DNA of 64,000 nt, from the NCBI GenBank assembly GCA_947592005.1, contig CANQDJ010000003.1, positions 1 to 64,000 on the forward strand, in the 5' to 3' direction. Position numbers and translations under genes: made by a program. The first letter of the stretch is position 1, and each line of letters opens with the position of its first letter. Below, piece after piece: positions 53,567 to 63,249 of the stretch. Below the pieces are notes generated by a model. That model did not search any database. It saw nothing but the letters and a program-made list of their open reading frames with translations, and had not been told where the DNA came from. Source of the DNA: an uncultured Anaeroplasma sp. GTDB taxonomy: Bacteria > Bacillota_I > Bacilli_A > Acholeplasmatales > Anaeroplasmataceae.

Positions 53567-54280
53567 ATGTTTGTTCGGTATTTTTTTATTTTTATTATTT
53601 ATGCTTTTTTGGGATATTTATGTGAGGTTGTCTATGTTTCGATAGGAAATCGAAAATTGACGAATCGGGGGTATCTTTACGGACCGATTTGTCCGATATA
53701 CGGATATGGAGCGGTTATTTTGTTGTTGGCTTTAAATCCGATATATGAATTACATTTATGGTATTTGGTTTTTATTTTAGGAGTGGTTTTGACTTCTACT
53801 TTGGAATATTTGACTAGTTATTTTATGGAATTGATTTTTCATATGCGGTGGTGGGATTATTCCGATTATAAGTTTAATATCAAAGGAAGAGTTTGTTTGA
53901 AAAATTCTTTGTTGTTCGGTATTTTGACGATGGTTGTTTTTTATGGGTTACAGCCGACTGTCAATTTTATTTTGAATCAAATTTATACATATCCGGTTGC
54001 TTGGTATATTTTATTTGGTGTCGTTTTGTTTATGTATGTTGTAGATACGATATTATCTACTTGGAAAAATATCAAAGTTTCCAAAATTTTTATCAAAATG
54101 GAAGATTATATGGATAGCCGATTGGAAGAAGTCAAAGATATGTTTAAGAAAAGTAAAATGTATCAGGGAATCTTGCGAATGAGTGTTCATTATCCGGGTA
54201 TGAAGATTCGATATAAGAAGAAAAAAATGCGGTTGCCTTTGAAGGAATTGTTGGCGAAGATAGGGAACGGTAAGGAGTAG
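53567..54280 (+). CDS. putative ABC transporter permease (CmpB/COG4905-like membrane protein)
   Basis: YAFLGYLCEVVYVSIGNRKLTNRGYLYGPICPIYGYGAV; ATG at 53567 lies after the terminator. Confidence 0.8.
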   Translation: MFVRYFFIFIIYAFLGYLCEVVYVSIGNRKLTNRGYLYGPICPIYGYGAVILLLALNPIYELHLWYLVFILGVVLTSTLEYLTSYFMELIFHMRWWDYSDYKFNIKGRVCLKNSLLFGILTMVVFYGLQPTVNFILNQIYTYPVAWYILFGVVLFMYVVDTILSTWKNIKVSKIFIKMEDYMDSRLEEVKDMFKKSKMYQGILRMSVHYPGMKIRYKKKKMRLPLKELLAKIGNGKE

Positions 54281-54285
54281 GTGTT

Positions 54286-56049
54286 ATGTCGATCATTTCC
54301 GAAAAATTAAAGTTATTGCCGGATTTACCTGGTTGTTATCAAATGAAAGATAAAGATGGGCAAATCATTTATGTCGGCAAAGCCAAAAATTTGAAGAATA
54401 GGGTAAGAAGTTATTTTCATGGGGCTCATAATGCCAAAACCACAAAGTTGGTAAGTGAAATTTGTGATTTTCATTATATTATTACTTCTTCCGAATTGGA
54501 AGCCTTTGTGTTGGAAATCAATATGATTAAAGAATATGATCCCAAATATAATATTAGTTTGACGGACGATAAGACGTATCCATATATTGCCATAACCAAT
54601 GAGGAACACCCAAGATTGATTGTAACAAGGAATCAAAGGAAGAAGAAAGAAGCGAGATATTTCGGTCCATATCCGAATGTTAAGGCTGCCAGAGCGACGA
54701 TTGATTTATTGAATCGTCTGTATCCGTTGCGGAAATGTTATCATATTCCTAATAAAGAATGTTTGTATTATCATTTGCATCAATGTTTGGCTCCTTGTAT
54801 TGTAAAAGAGAAAATCGATTATACGGATTATAAGAATAAAATCGCAAGTTTTTTAAATGGCGATGCGAAAGATATTTTGCAAAAGTTAAGAAAGAATATG
54901 GATGATGCTTCTCAAAATATGGAATATGAAAAGGCGATAGAGTATCGGGATTTGATTCAATCTATAGAGAATACAATAGCCAAACAGAAAATTTCCATTA
55001 ATGATTTGACGAGTAGGGATTATATCGGAATTTATCAGGACGATGATGAGATTTCTATTAATATTATTATTACGAGATTGGGAAATATTGTTCAAAATCA
55101 TCAAACTATTATTAATTTATATGATTCTTTAGAAGATGAAGTATGGAATTATTTGTATCAATTCTATGAATGCAATACTAAACCGAAAGAATTGAGTATA
55201 GAAGGAGTTTCTCCTTCGGAAGAGGTTGTTGAACTTTTGGGTATTTCTTTGACAGATGCTAAAATGGGGAAGAAAAAAGAGATTTTGTCTATGGCAGTTG
55301 CCAATGCGAAATTTAATTTGGAAAATAAAAGGAATATTTATCGAAATCAAGTCTTAAAGAAAATGGAAACGGTAGAGGCTTTGGGAAAACTATTGGATAT
55401 TCCCACACCGAAGCGAATCGAATCGTTCGACAACTCCAATTTATTCGGAGAGTATCCTGTATCGGCGATGGTTTGTTTTATAGATGGGCAACCGGCTCCT
55501 AAATTATTTCGAAAATATCATATTAAGACTGTTGTCGGGGCAAATGATTATGAATCGATGAAAGAGGTTATTTATCGAAGATATTTTCGTCTATTGATGG
55601 AGAATGAATCTTTTCCCGATTTAATTCTTATGGACGGTGGAGAAATACAGGTTCATGCGGCGATGGACGTTTTGGCATCGCTTCATTTGGATATTCCGGT
55701 AGCGGGGATACAGAAAGATACGCATCATAAAGCGACGGCTTTATTTTATAAAGAGCATCTTATTTTTTTAGATAAAAATGATCCTGTCTTCTTATTGTTG
55801 GCAGAGATTTCTCAAAAGGTACATGATTTTGCGATATCGTTTTTTAGAAGTAGTAAAGCGAAGGGTTTTTTCTCTTCTCAATTAGATGGTATTGTCGGTT
55901 TGGGGAAGAAGAGAAAGGAACTTTTGTTGAAGCATTTTATTACGATCGATGCCATTAAAAAAGCGACAGAAGAAGAAATTATGTTGGCAGGTATTCCGAA
56001 AAATTTGGCAAAGGAAGTTTATACTCATTTCCATTTAGAGGAAGATTAA
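54286..56049 (+). CDS. uvrC: excinuclease ABC subunit C
   Basis: GIY-YIG GCYQMKDKDGQIIYVGKAKNLKNRVRSYF, ESFDNSNLFGEYPVSAMV, HHH C-terminus. Confidence 0.97.
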   Translation: MSIISEKLKLLPDLPGCYQMKDKDGQIIYVGKAKNLKNRVRSYFHGAHNAKTTKLVSEICDFHYIITSSELEAFVLEINMIKEYDPKYNISLTDDKTYPYIAITNEEHPRLIVTRNQRKKKEARYFGPYPNVKAARATIDLLNRLYPLRKCYHIPNKECLYYHLHQCLAPCIVKEKIDYTDYKNKIASFLNGDAKDILQKLRKNMDDASQNMEYEKAIEYRDLIQSIENTIAKQKISINDLTSRDYIGIYQDDDEISINIIITRLGNIVQNHQTIINLYDSLEDEVWNYLYQFYECNTKPKELSIEGVSPSEEVVELLGISLTDAKMGKKKEILSMAVANAKFNLENKRNIYRNQVLKKMETVEALGKLLDIPTPKRIESFDNSNLFGEYPVSAMVCFIDGQPAPKLFRKYHIKTVVGANDYESMKEVIYRRYFRLLMENESFPDLILMDGGEIQVHAAMDVLASLHLDIPVAGIQKDTHHKATALFYKEHLIFLDKNDPVFLLLAEISQKVHDFAISFFRSSKAKGFFSSQLDGIVGLGKKRKELLLKHFITIDAIKKATEEEIMLAGIPKNLAKEVYTHFHLEED

Positions 56050-56134
56050 TGTAGAAATATAAATTATTTATTAAAAAAATTGTTAAAAAAGTCATTTTAT
56101 TATATAATTGTTTTGTAAGTAGGGAGGTACATGT

Positions 56135-56764
56135 ATGGAAGAGAAAGATGTTCGAAAAATAATTTCTCAAAATATATGTGGCTTGCGAAAAAGGGAAAAA
56201 ATGACGCAAGCGGATTTGGCAGAAAAATTGTATTATTCAGATAAGGCAATTTCGAAGTGGGAGAGAGGAGAATCTTTGCCTGATGCGGAAATGCTTTATC
56301 AGATTTCACAGTTATTTCATGTCGATATTCAATATTTATTTACCGAACATGAAGATATGGGTTTAACTTTGGACGAGCAAAGAAGAATGCAAAAGAAAGA
56401 AAACGGATATAGATGTTTGTTTGTTTTGTCTATCTTTATTATCATTTTTACACTTTGTTTGACGATATTGACCAGCTTTATGAAAGAGTTGGAAGTCAGT
56501 CGGTTGAAAATGTTGTTGTTTTTTATTCCGTTGTTACCGGCGGTGTTATTGACTATTAATTTGGTGTTTGGGAGAAAACGATTGAATTTGGTTTTTGCGT
56601 CTTTGATTATATGGACGCTTGCCGAAGCGTTTTATGTTTATTTTTATCGTTTTAATTTAATGTATATTTTCGCTGTGGCGATTGTTTTAGATGTTGCGAT
56701 TTTGGTATGGCCGAGATTCAATCAATTTTTGAAAAACAGAAATAATAAAAATAAAAAGAAATGA
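56135..56764 (+). CDS. XRE family transcriptional regulator with C-terminal TM segments
   Basis: ICGLRKREKMTQADLAEKLYYSDKAISKWERGESLPDAEML plus hydrophobic C-terminus. Confidence 0.92.
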   Translation: MEEKDVRKIISQNICGLRKREKMTQADLAEKLYYSDKAISKWERGESLPDAEMLYQISQLFHVDIQYLFTEHEDMGLTLDEQRRMQKKENGYRCLFVLSIFIIIFTLCLTILTSFMKELEVSRLKMLLFFIPLLPAVLLTINLVFGRKRLNLVFASLIIWTLAEAFYVYFYRFNLMYIFAVAIVLDVAILVWPRFNQFLKNRNNKNKKK

Positions 56765-56773
56765 TGAATATTC

Positions 56774-56802
56774 TTGTAAAAAGAACCATTAAATTGTATA
56801 AT
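56774..56802 (+). promoter_or_regulatory. candidate promoter of hydrogenase operon overlapped by inverted repeat
   Basis: TTGTAA-N17-TATAAT; gtataatgaa...ttcattatac covers the -10. Confidence 0.45.
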
Positions 56803-56882
56803 GAATGAGGGATTGCTTTCATTATACTTTTTTATTTTAATAAAAAATCAGGCAATTTCTTAAAATTAAGGGGGCATTTATA

Positions 56883-57365
56883 ATGTTTTTAAGAAAAGAG
56901 GCTGTCAATCAAATCAAAGAGATTTGTTCGAGATATAAAAACGAACCATCTCCTTTAATGCTTGTGTTGGCAGACGTTCAAAATGAGTATGGATATATTC
57001 CATTGGAAGTTCAAGAAGTTATAAGCGGTGAACTCGGTATTCCCGTAAGTGATATTTACGGTGTTGTAACATTTTATAGTTTTTTCTCTTTAAAACCGAA
57101 GGGAAGATATGTTATAGGAGTTTGTATCGGAACGGCTTGTTATGTAAAAGGTGGCCAAAATGTGCTGGATAAGTTTAGCGAATTGTTGAAAATCAATATC
57201 GGTCAAACAACGGAAGACGGTTTATTTACTTTAGATGGTTTACGTTGTATTGGGGCTTGTGGTATCGCACCGGCTATATCTATTAATGGTAAGGTTTATC
57301 CTAAGGTTAAATTATCCGATGTCGGAAATATTATTGAAGAATATCGAAATAAGGAAATGGAGTAG
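56883..57365 (+). CDS. hydC: NuoE-like [2Fe-2S] subunit of NAD-dependent [FeFe] hydrogenase
   Basis: GVVTFYSFFSLKPKGRYVIGVCIGTACYVKGG, LDGLRCIGACGIAP. Confidence 0.93.
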   Translation: MFLRKEAVNQIKEICSRYKNEPSPLMLVLADVQNEYGYIPLEVQEVISGELGIPVSDIYGVVTFYSFFSLKPKGRYVIGVCIGTACYVKGGQNVLDKFSELLKINIGQTTEDGLFTLDGLRCIGACGIAPAISINGKVYPKVKLSDVGNIIEEYRNKEME

Positions 57366-57368
57366 ACC

Positions 57369-59252
57369 ATGGGAACAAATAAATGTATGATTAAGAATGA
57401 AAAAGAATTGAATAAGAAAATAGAAGCCTGTACAGAGTCATTGACGAAAAAGTTCAATGGAGAAAACGGGAAACGTTCTATTACGATATGTGGTGGTACA
57501 GGTTGTTTGTCTTCCAATTCTCATGAAATATTGGAAGAATTTAAAAAACAGATTAAAGAATTGCATTTAGAGGATAAGGTCGATGTAAATATTGTTGGTT
57601 GTTTCGGTTTCTGTTCTCAAGGTCCGTTTGTTAAGATTTATCCGGAAGATACGTTGTATCATGCGGTAAAGGTTTCTGATGTAAAGCGGATTATCGAAGA
57701 GGATATCCAAAAGAATAAAATCGTGGAAGATTTATTGTATGTTGATCCGAATACCAATCAAAAATGTCAACGACAGGAAGATATTCCATTCTATCAAAAA
57801 CAAATGCGTATTGCGTTACATGGTTGTGGAAGAATCAATCCGGAGGATATCGAAGAGGCTTTTGGATATGATGCTTTTAAGGCTTTGCGTAAGGCTTTAT
57901 CTATGAAACCACAAGAGGTTGTCGATGAAATTTCAAAAAGCGGTCTTCGTGGTCGTGGAGGCGGTGGTTTCCCGACAGGTAAGAAATGGCAATTTGCGTT
58001 AAATCAACAAAATGATGTGAAGTATGTTGTTTGTAACGGTGATGAAGGCGATCCGGGAGCATTTATGGATCGTTCTATATTGGAAGGAAACCCGATAAGT
58101 GTTATTGAAGGTATGATGATTGCCGGATATGCCATTGGGGCTCAAAATGGATACTTTTATGTTCGTGCTGAGTATCCGGTAGCGGTAAATCGGTTAAGAG
58201 TGGCAATCCGTCAAGTGGAAGAAGCCGGTTTATTGGGTGAGCATATTTTGGGAACGGATTTCAGTTTTCATTTACATATTCGTTTGGGAGCCGGTGCTTT
58301 TGTATGTGGAGAAGAAACGGCGTTGTTAAATTCTATTGAAGGAAAACGAGGAATGCCAAGACCTCGTCCACCTTTCCCTGCCGTATCCGGTTTATGGGGA
58401 AAGCCGACGATTATCAATAATGTTGAAACGTTTGCCAATGTTCCGTATATTTTGCGTGTCGGTGCGGACGAGTTTGCCAAGATTGGTACGGAACGTTCCA
58501 AAGGAACTAAGGTTTTCGCTTTGGGTGGTAAAGTAAAGAATGTCGGTTTGGTAGAAGTACCTATGGGAACGACTTTAAGAGAATTGGTTTATGATATCGG
58601 TGGTGGAATTCCGAATAATAAAAAGTTTCAAGCAATTCAAACCGGTGGTCCGTCCGGTGGTTGTTTAACAATCAATGAGTTGGATACTCCTATTGATTAC
58701 GATAATTTGATTGCCAAAGGTTCTATGATGGGTAGTGGTGGTGCTATCGTTATGGACGAAGATAACTGTATGGTTGATGTTGCTAAATTCTATTTGGAAT
58801 TCATTTGTGATGAATCTTGCGGTAAATGTTCTCAATGTCGTATCGGAACAAAGCGGTTGTTGGAGATTTTGACTAAGATTACCAATGGTACGGCTACTTT
58901 AGAAGATATCGATCGGTTGGATAGTTTATCTCATTCTATTAAGGCAGGTAGTCTTTGTGGTTTGGGTCAAACGGCAGCCAATCCGATTTTATCGACGTTA
59001 TCTAAATTTAAAGAAGTGTATATGCGTCATATTATTGATAAAAAATGTGATGCAGGTGTATGTAAAGATTTGATTGAATATACAATCGATCCGAATAAAT
59101 GTAAAAAATGCTCTTTGTGTGCAAGAGGGTGTCCGGTTGATGCGATTCATGGTGTGGTTGGTAAAGAACCGTTTGTTATTGACCATGCAAAATGTATTAA
59201 ATGTGGTAGTTGTTACTCTGCTTGTAAATTTGGGGCAGTTCATAAAGGATAG
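57369..59252 (+). CDS. hydB: NuoF-like FMN/NADH-binding hydrogenase subunit with C-terminal 2[4Fe-4S] ferredoxin
   Basis: SGLRGRGGGGFPTGKKWQF, CNGDEGDPGAFMDRSILEGNP, ESCGKCSQCRIGTKRL, CKKCSLCARGCPVDAI. Confidence 0.95.
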   Translation: MGTNKCMIKNEKELNKKIEACTESLTKKFNGENGKRSITICGGTGCLSSNSHEILEEFKKQIKELHLEDKVDVNIVGCFGFCSQGPFVKIYPEDTLYHAVKVSDVKRIIEEDIQKNKIVEDLLYVDPNTNQKCQRQEDIPFYQKQMRIALHGCGRINPEDIEEAFGYDAFKALRKALSMKPQEVVDEISKSGLRGRGGGGFPTGKKWQFALNQQNDVKYVVCNGDEGDPGAFMDRSILEGNPISVIEGMMIAGYAIGAQNGYFYVRAEYPVAVNRLRVAIRQVEEAGLLGEHILGTDFSFHLHIRLGAGAFVCGEETALLNSIEGKRGMPRPRPPFPAVSGLWGKPTIINNVETFANVPYILRVGADEFAKIGTERSKGTKVFALGGKVKNVGLVEVPMGTTLRELVYDIGGGIPNNKKFQAIQTGGPSGGCLTINELDTPIDYDNLIAKGSMMGSGGAIVMDEDNCMVDVAKFYLEFICDESCGKCSQCRIGTKRLLEILTKITNGTATLEDIDRLDSLSHSIKAGSLCGLGQTAANPILSTLSKFKEVYMRHIIDKKCDAGVCKDLIEYTIDPNKCKKCSLCARGCPVDAIHGVVGKEPFVIDHAKCIKCGSCYSACKFGAVHKG

Positions 59253-59267
59253 TAAGGAGAAATATAT

Positions 59268-61070
59268 ATGGCTAATGTAAATATTAAAATTGAAGGTCGT
59301 AGTTTTAAAGTAGATGATTCATTAACGATTTTACAGGCTGCAAGGGCTTGTGGCTATAATATTCCTTCTTTATGTTCATGGAAGAACGGAAGATGTTCTT
59401 TGGCTTCTTGCCGTGTATGTTTGGTAGCATTAAGAGGTCAAAATCGTTTAGTGCCGAGTTGTGCATATCCGGTTAGTGAAGGATTGGATATTTTAATCAA
59501 TGATCCTATGGCAATTGAAGCGAGAAGAACCAGTGTGGAATTGTTGTTATCCAATCACTCTATGAATTGTCAATCTTGTTCTAAAAACGGACAATGTGAA
59601 TTGTTGGAAGTTTCTCGAATCGTCGGGGCAAGACCTGATGTTTATGTAGGGGCAAAGACACCGACTACATACGACAATTTGGCACCGGGATTGATTCGGG
59701 ATACATCTAAATGTATTTTATGTGGAAGATGTGTGGAAACTTGTAAGGCAGAACAAGGATTGGGTATATTAGGTTTTGAAAAGAGAGGATTCGATACGAT
59801 TGTTAGTCCATCTGCCAATCGGTCTTTTGCGGAAGTCCCTTGTATTCAATGTGGTCAATGTGTAAATGTATGTCCTACGGGGGCTTTGATGGAACAAAGC
59901 GAAATTGATAAGTTGGATCAGGCGTTTGCGGAAGGAAAATATGTCATTGTTCAAACCGCTCCTGCCGTTCGTGCGGCGATCGGAGAAGAATTCGGTGAAA
60001 AGATAGGGACCAGTTGTACAGGAAAAATGGTTGCGGCATTGCATCGATTGGGATTCTATCGTGTATTCGATACGAATTTCGGTGCGGATTTAACCATTAT
60101 GGAAGAAGCAAACGAATGGATTAAACGATTATCTACCAAAGGAACATCTCCGATGATTACTTCTTGTAGTCCGGGTTGGGTTAACTTTATAGAATATTAT
60201 TATCCGAATTTAATCGGACATCTATCTAGTTGTAAATCCCCACATCAGATGCTTGGTGCTATTGTAAAATCATATTACGCTGAAAAACATAATATCGATC
60301 GTTCTAAGATTTGTGTGGTATCCATTATGCCTTGTATTGCGAAGAAGTATGAAAACAAACGTCCGGATAATGCGGTAGACGGGATTGCCGATGTCGATGT
60401 TGTATTGACGACTCGGGAACTTGCCAAATTGATTCGTCGTGCGGGTATTACTTGGAAGAAACTTCCGAATGAAGAATTCGATCATGATTTAATCGGAGAA
60501 TATACTGGTGCCGGTGTTATCTTCGGAGTTACCGGTGGTGTTATGGAAGCGGCAATTCGTACGGCATATCATATTTTAACAGGAGAAGAATTAGAACCGG
60601 TTGAATTTACTGCCGTTCGAGGTTTAAAAGGAATTAAAGATGCCGAATTGGAAATCAATCATCAAAAATATAAGATTTGTGTTGCCAGCGGAATGAAAAA
60701 TGCTAAAATATTGTTAGACCAAATTCAAGCCGGTGAATCTCCATATGATTTCATTGAAATTATGGGTTGTCCGGGTGGTTGTGTCAATGGTGGCGGTCAA
60801 CCGTTTGTTAAAGAATTATTCTTACCGAATGAAGAGGACGATATTTTACAAACTTATATTCAAAAACGGGCTCAAGTATTATATGATAAAGATAAGTTTA
60901 AGGCAGTAAGAAGATCACATTTGAATAAAGATATTATTACTTTATATAATGATTTCTTAGGAGAGCCTGGTTCTCCTCTTGCCCATAAACTTCTTCATAC
61001 AAAATACAATTCCAAACGAGAGAAATATCCGAATCCTCATGAGGAAGGATTTTACAATAAAAAGAAGTAA
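59268..61070 (+). CDS. hydA: [FeFe] hydrogenase catalytic subunit, group A
   Basis: H-cluster motifs MITSCSPGWVNF, SIMPCIAKKYE, EIMGCPGGCVNGGGQP; 2Fe-2S and ferredoxin domains at N-terminus. Confidence 0.96.
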   Translation: MANVNIKIEGRSFKVDDSLTILQAARACGYNIPSLCSWKNGRCSLASCRVCLVALRGQNRLVPSCAYPVSEGLDILINDPMAIEARRTSVELLLSNHSMNCQSCSKNGQCELLEVSRIVGARPDVYVGAKTPTTYDNLAPGLIRDTSKCILCGRCVETCKAEQGLGILGFEKRGFDTIVSPSANRSFAEVPCIQCGQCVNVCPTGALMEQSEIDKLDQAFAEGKYVIVQTAPAVRAAIGEEFGEKIGTSCTGKMVAALHRLGFYRVFDTNFGADLTIMEEANEWIKRLSTKGTSPMITSCSPGWVNFIEYYYPNLIGHLSSCKSPHQMLGAIVKSYYAEKHNIDRSKICVVSIMPCIAKKYENKRPDNAVDGIADVDVVLTTRELAKLIRRAGITWKKLPNEEFDHDLIGEYTGAGVIFGVTGGVMEAAIRTAYHILTGEELEPVEFTAVRGLKGIKDAELEINHQKYKICVASGMKNAKILLDQIQAGESPYDFIEIMGCPGGCVNGGGQPFVKELFLPNEEDDILQTYIQKRAQVLYDKDKFKAVRRSHLNKDIITLYNDFLGEPGSPLAHKLLHTKYNSKREKYPNPHEEGFYNKKK

Positions 61071-61080
61071 TGAATAAATA

Positions 61081-61118
61081 AAACCTCAATATTGCCAAAA
61101 AATATTGAGGTTTTTTAT
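61081..61118 (+). terminator. terminator after hydA
   Basis: aaacctcaatatt gccaaaa aatattgaggttttttat. Confidence 0.85.
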
Positions 61119-61134
61119 CTGTAAAAAAGAAAGA

Positions 61135-61163
61135 TTGCAATTATTTTTACTTCCTTGTATAAT
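61135..61163 (+). promoter_or_regulatory. sigma-A-type promoter
   Basis: TTGCAA-N17-TATAAT. Confidence 0.6.
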
Positions 61164-61193
61164 AATATAAGTAGAGAAACAGGAGGATAGAGT

Positions 61194-62696
61194 ATGCTAG
61201 ATTCGTATGCATCATTAATAAAAATAAGACGACAAGTTTTTGAAGAAGTTGCCAGATTGGCTTATGAGGGAGGAGATTATTCCCGAATAGAAGAAATCCC
61301 TTATAAGATGTTAAAAGGAAAGGCAAAATACAGAGAATCTATATTTTTGGAAAGAGCGATTGTAGCGGAAAGACTTCGATTGGCAATCGGTTTGCCGGTT
61401 CGTAGTGCGGACGAACATGCTCCCATATCGAAAGGAATTGAAGACGCCATTCGAACCGATAGGTATTATGAACCACCTCTTGTAAATGTTATTGACTTTG
61501 CTTGTAATGCTTGTCCCGAAGATTCTTATTTCGTTACGGATAACTGTGTCGGTTGTTTGGCCAATCCTTGTGCCAATGTATGTCCGAAAGATGCGATTCG
61601 GATAGTGAATCGTCGTTCAATTATCGATCAAAGTAAATGTATTAAATGTGGTAGATGTTTAGATGTTTGTCCATATCAAGCGATTGTTCATCGGGAGCGT
61701 CCATGTGAAAAGGCTTGTGGTATGAACGCCATTGAATCCGATGAAAATGGAAGAGCCAAAATCAATTATGATAAATGTGTAAGTTGCGGAATGTGTATTG
61801 TAAATTGCCCATTTGGTGCGATTGCGGATAAATCACAATTATTTCAAGTAATTCAGGCAATCAAAAGCGATGTGGAAGTATATGCGATAATGGCACCGGC
61901 ATTTATCGGACAATTTGGACCGAAAGTGAATTTGAAAACAATCGATGACGCAATGAGTAAGTTGGGATTCGATGGTGTGTTTGAAGTCTCTATCGGTGCG
62001 GATTTATGTACGATTCAAGAAGCACAGGATTTTTTGAAAGAAGTTCCGGATAAGTTAAAGTTTATGGGTACTTCTTGTTGTCCAAGTTGGTCTGTTATGG
62101 CAAAGACGGAGTTTCCGGAATTTAAAGATAATATTTCAATGGCTTTGACTCCGATGGTTTTAACGGCTCGATTGGTAAAGAAAAAATATCCGAATTGTAA
62201 AGTGGTTTTTATAGGACCATGTTCTGCCAAGAAGTTGGAGGCAACTAGAAAAAGTGTACGAAGCGATGTCGATTTTGTTTTAACTTTTGAAGAATTAATG
62301 GGAATGTTCGTTGCGAAAAAGGTAGATTTTAATACGTTGGTAGAAAAACCTTTGAAAAACGAAACGACGGCGGACGGTCGTGGTTTTGCCGTATCGGGTG
62401 GAGTTGCCCAAGCGGTAGTAAATGCGATTAAGCGGTTGGAACCAAATCGAGAGATAAAAATTGAATCTGCCAAAGGATTACATAATTGTAAGAAAATGTT
62501 GGAGATGGCCAAGACAGGGAAATACGATGGATATTTATTAGAAGGTATGGCTTGTCCTATGGGTTGTGTCAGCGGTGCAGGAACGATTGCTACAGCGAAT
62601 AAAACCAAAGCGATGGTTGAAGTTTCAAAGAGAGAAACGCCTTTGAAGAATTCATTGGATTCCAAGTTTTTGGAGAAGTTATCTACATTAGATTAA
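61194..62696 (+). CDS. group B-type [FeFe] hydrogenase (monomeric, ferredoxin-rich N-terminus)
   Basis: FMGTSCCPSWSVMA, IGPCSAKKLEA, EGMACPMGCVSGAGT plus several CxxCxxCxxxCP clusters. Confidence 0.88.
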   Translation: MLDSYASLIKIRRQVFEEVARLAYEGGDYSRIEEIPYKMLKGKAKYRESIFLERAIVAERLRLAIGLPVRSADEHAPISKGIEDAIRTDRYYEPPLVNVIDFACNACPEDSYFVTDNCVGCLANPCANVCPKDAIRIVNRRSIIDQSKCIKCGRCLDVCPYQAIVHRERPCEKACGMNAIESDENGRAKINYDKCVSCGMCIVNCPFGAIADKSQLFQVIQAIKSDVEVYAIMAPAFIGQFGPKVNLKTIDDAMSKLGFDGVFEVSIGADLCTIQEAQDFLKEVPDKLKFMGTSCCPSWSVMAKTEFPEFKDNISMALTPMVLTARLVKKKYPNCKVVFIGPCSAKKLEATRKSVRSDVDFVLTFEELMGMFVAKKVDFNTLVEKPLKNETTADGRGFAVSGGVAQAVVNAIKRLEPNREIKIESAKGLHNCKKMLEMAKTGKYDGYLLEGMACPMGCVSGAGTIATANKTKAMVEVSKRETPLKNSLDSKFLEKLSTLD

Positions 62697-62699
62697 TAA

Positions 62700-62732
62700 A
62701 AATATAAGGCATTTGATGCCTTATTTTTTTGG
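62700..62732 (+). terminator. terminator
   Basis: ataaggcatttgatgccttatttttttg. Confidence 0.75.
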
Positions 62733-62739
62733 GGATAGT

Positions 62740-63195
62740 ATGATATATAGTTTAAATTACGAAAGTCCAATCGGTATTTTGTTTATAGAAAGTGAAGATA
62801 ATAAAGTTATCGGAATAAAATACCATATGAAAAAAGAAAAAGAATATCCGAATGATTTTGTTTTTAAAGTGAAAAAGGAACTAGAAGAATATTTTAATGG
62901 TAAATTAACTGTTTTTTCTTTTGAAATAAACCCAAAAGGAACAATATTTCAACAAAAAGTATGGAAAACATTAAAAACTATTCCTTACGGAGAAACAAAA
63001 TCGTATAAAGAGATTGCCGAATATATCGGTAATCCCAACGCATATCGAGCGGTGGGAAATGCCTGTCATAAGAATCCGATTCTTATTGCCATTCCCTGCC
63101 ATAGAGTTCTCGGCTCCAATCGATCTTTAACGGGATTCGCTTTGGGGTTGTCGGTTAAACAACAATTATTGGCTTTGGAACAGAAGAAATTTTAA
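62740..63195 (+). CDS. ogt: methylated-DNA--protein-cysteine methyltransferase
   Basis: MIYSLNYESPIGILFIE, TIPYGETKSYKEIAEYIG, ILIAIPCHRVLGSN. Confidence 0.95.
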   Translation: MIYSLNYESPIGILFIESEDNKVIGIKYHMKKEKEYPNDFVFKVKKELEEYFNGKLTVFSFEINPKGTIFQQKVWKTLKTIPYGETKSYKEIAEYIGNPNAYRAVGNACHKNPILIAIPCHRVLGSNRSLTGFALGLSVKQQLLALEQKKF

Positions 63196-63249
63196 TATTG
63201 GAAAGAGATTAAAAGGTATGATATACTTAAATAAATGGAGGATAGAAAA

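Noticed and set aside
62015-62665. 216-aa minus-strand ORF
   Set aside because: Fully antisense to the convincing group B hydrogenase frame; composition typical of a mirror ORF.
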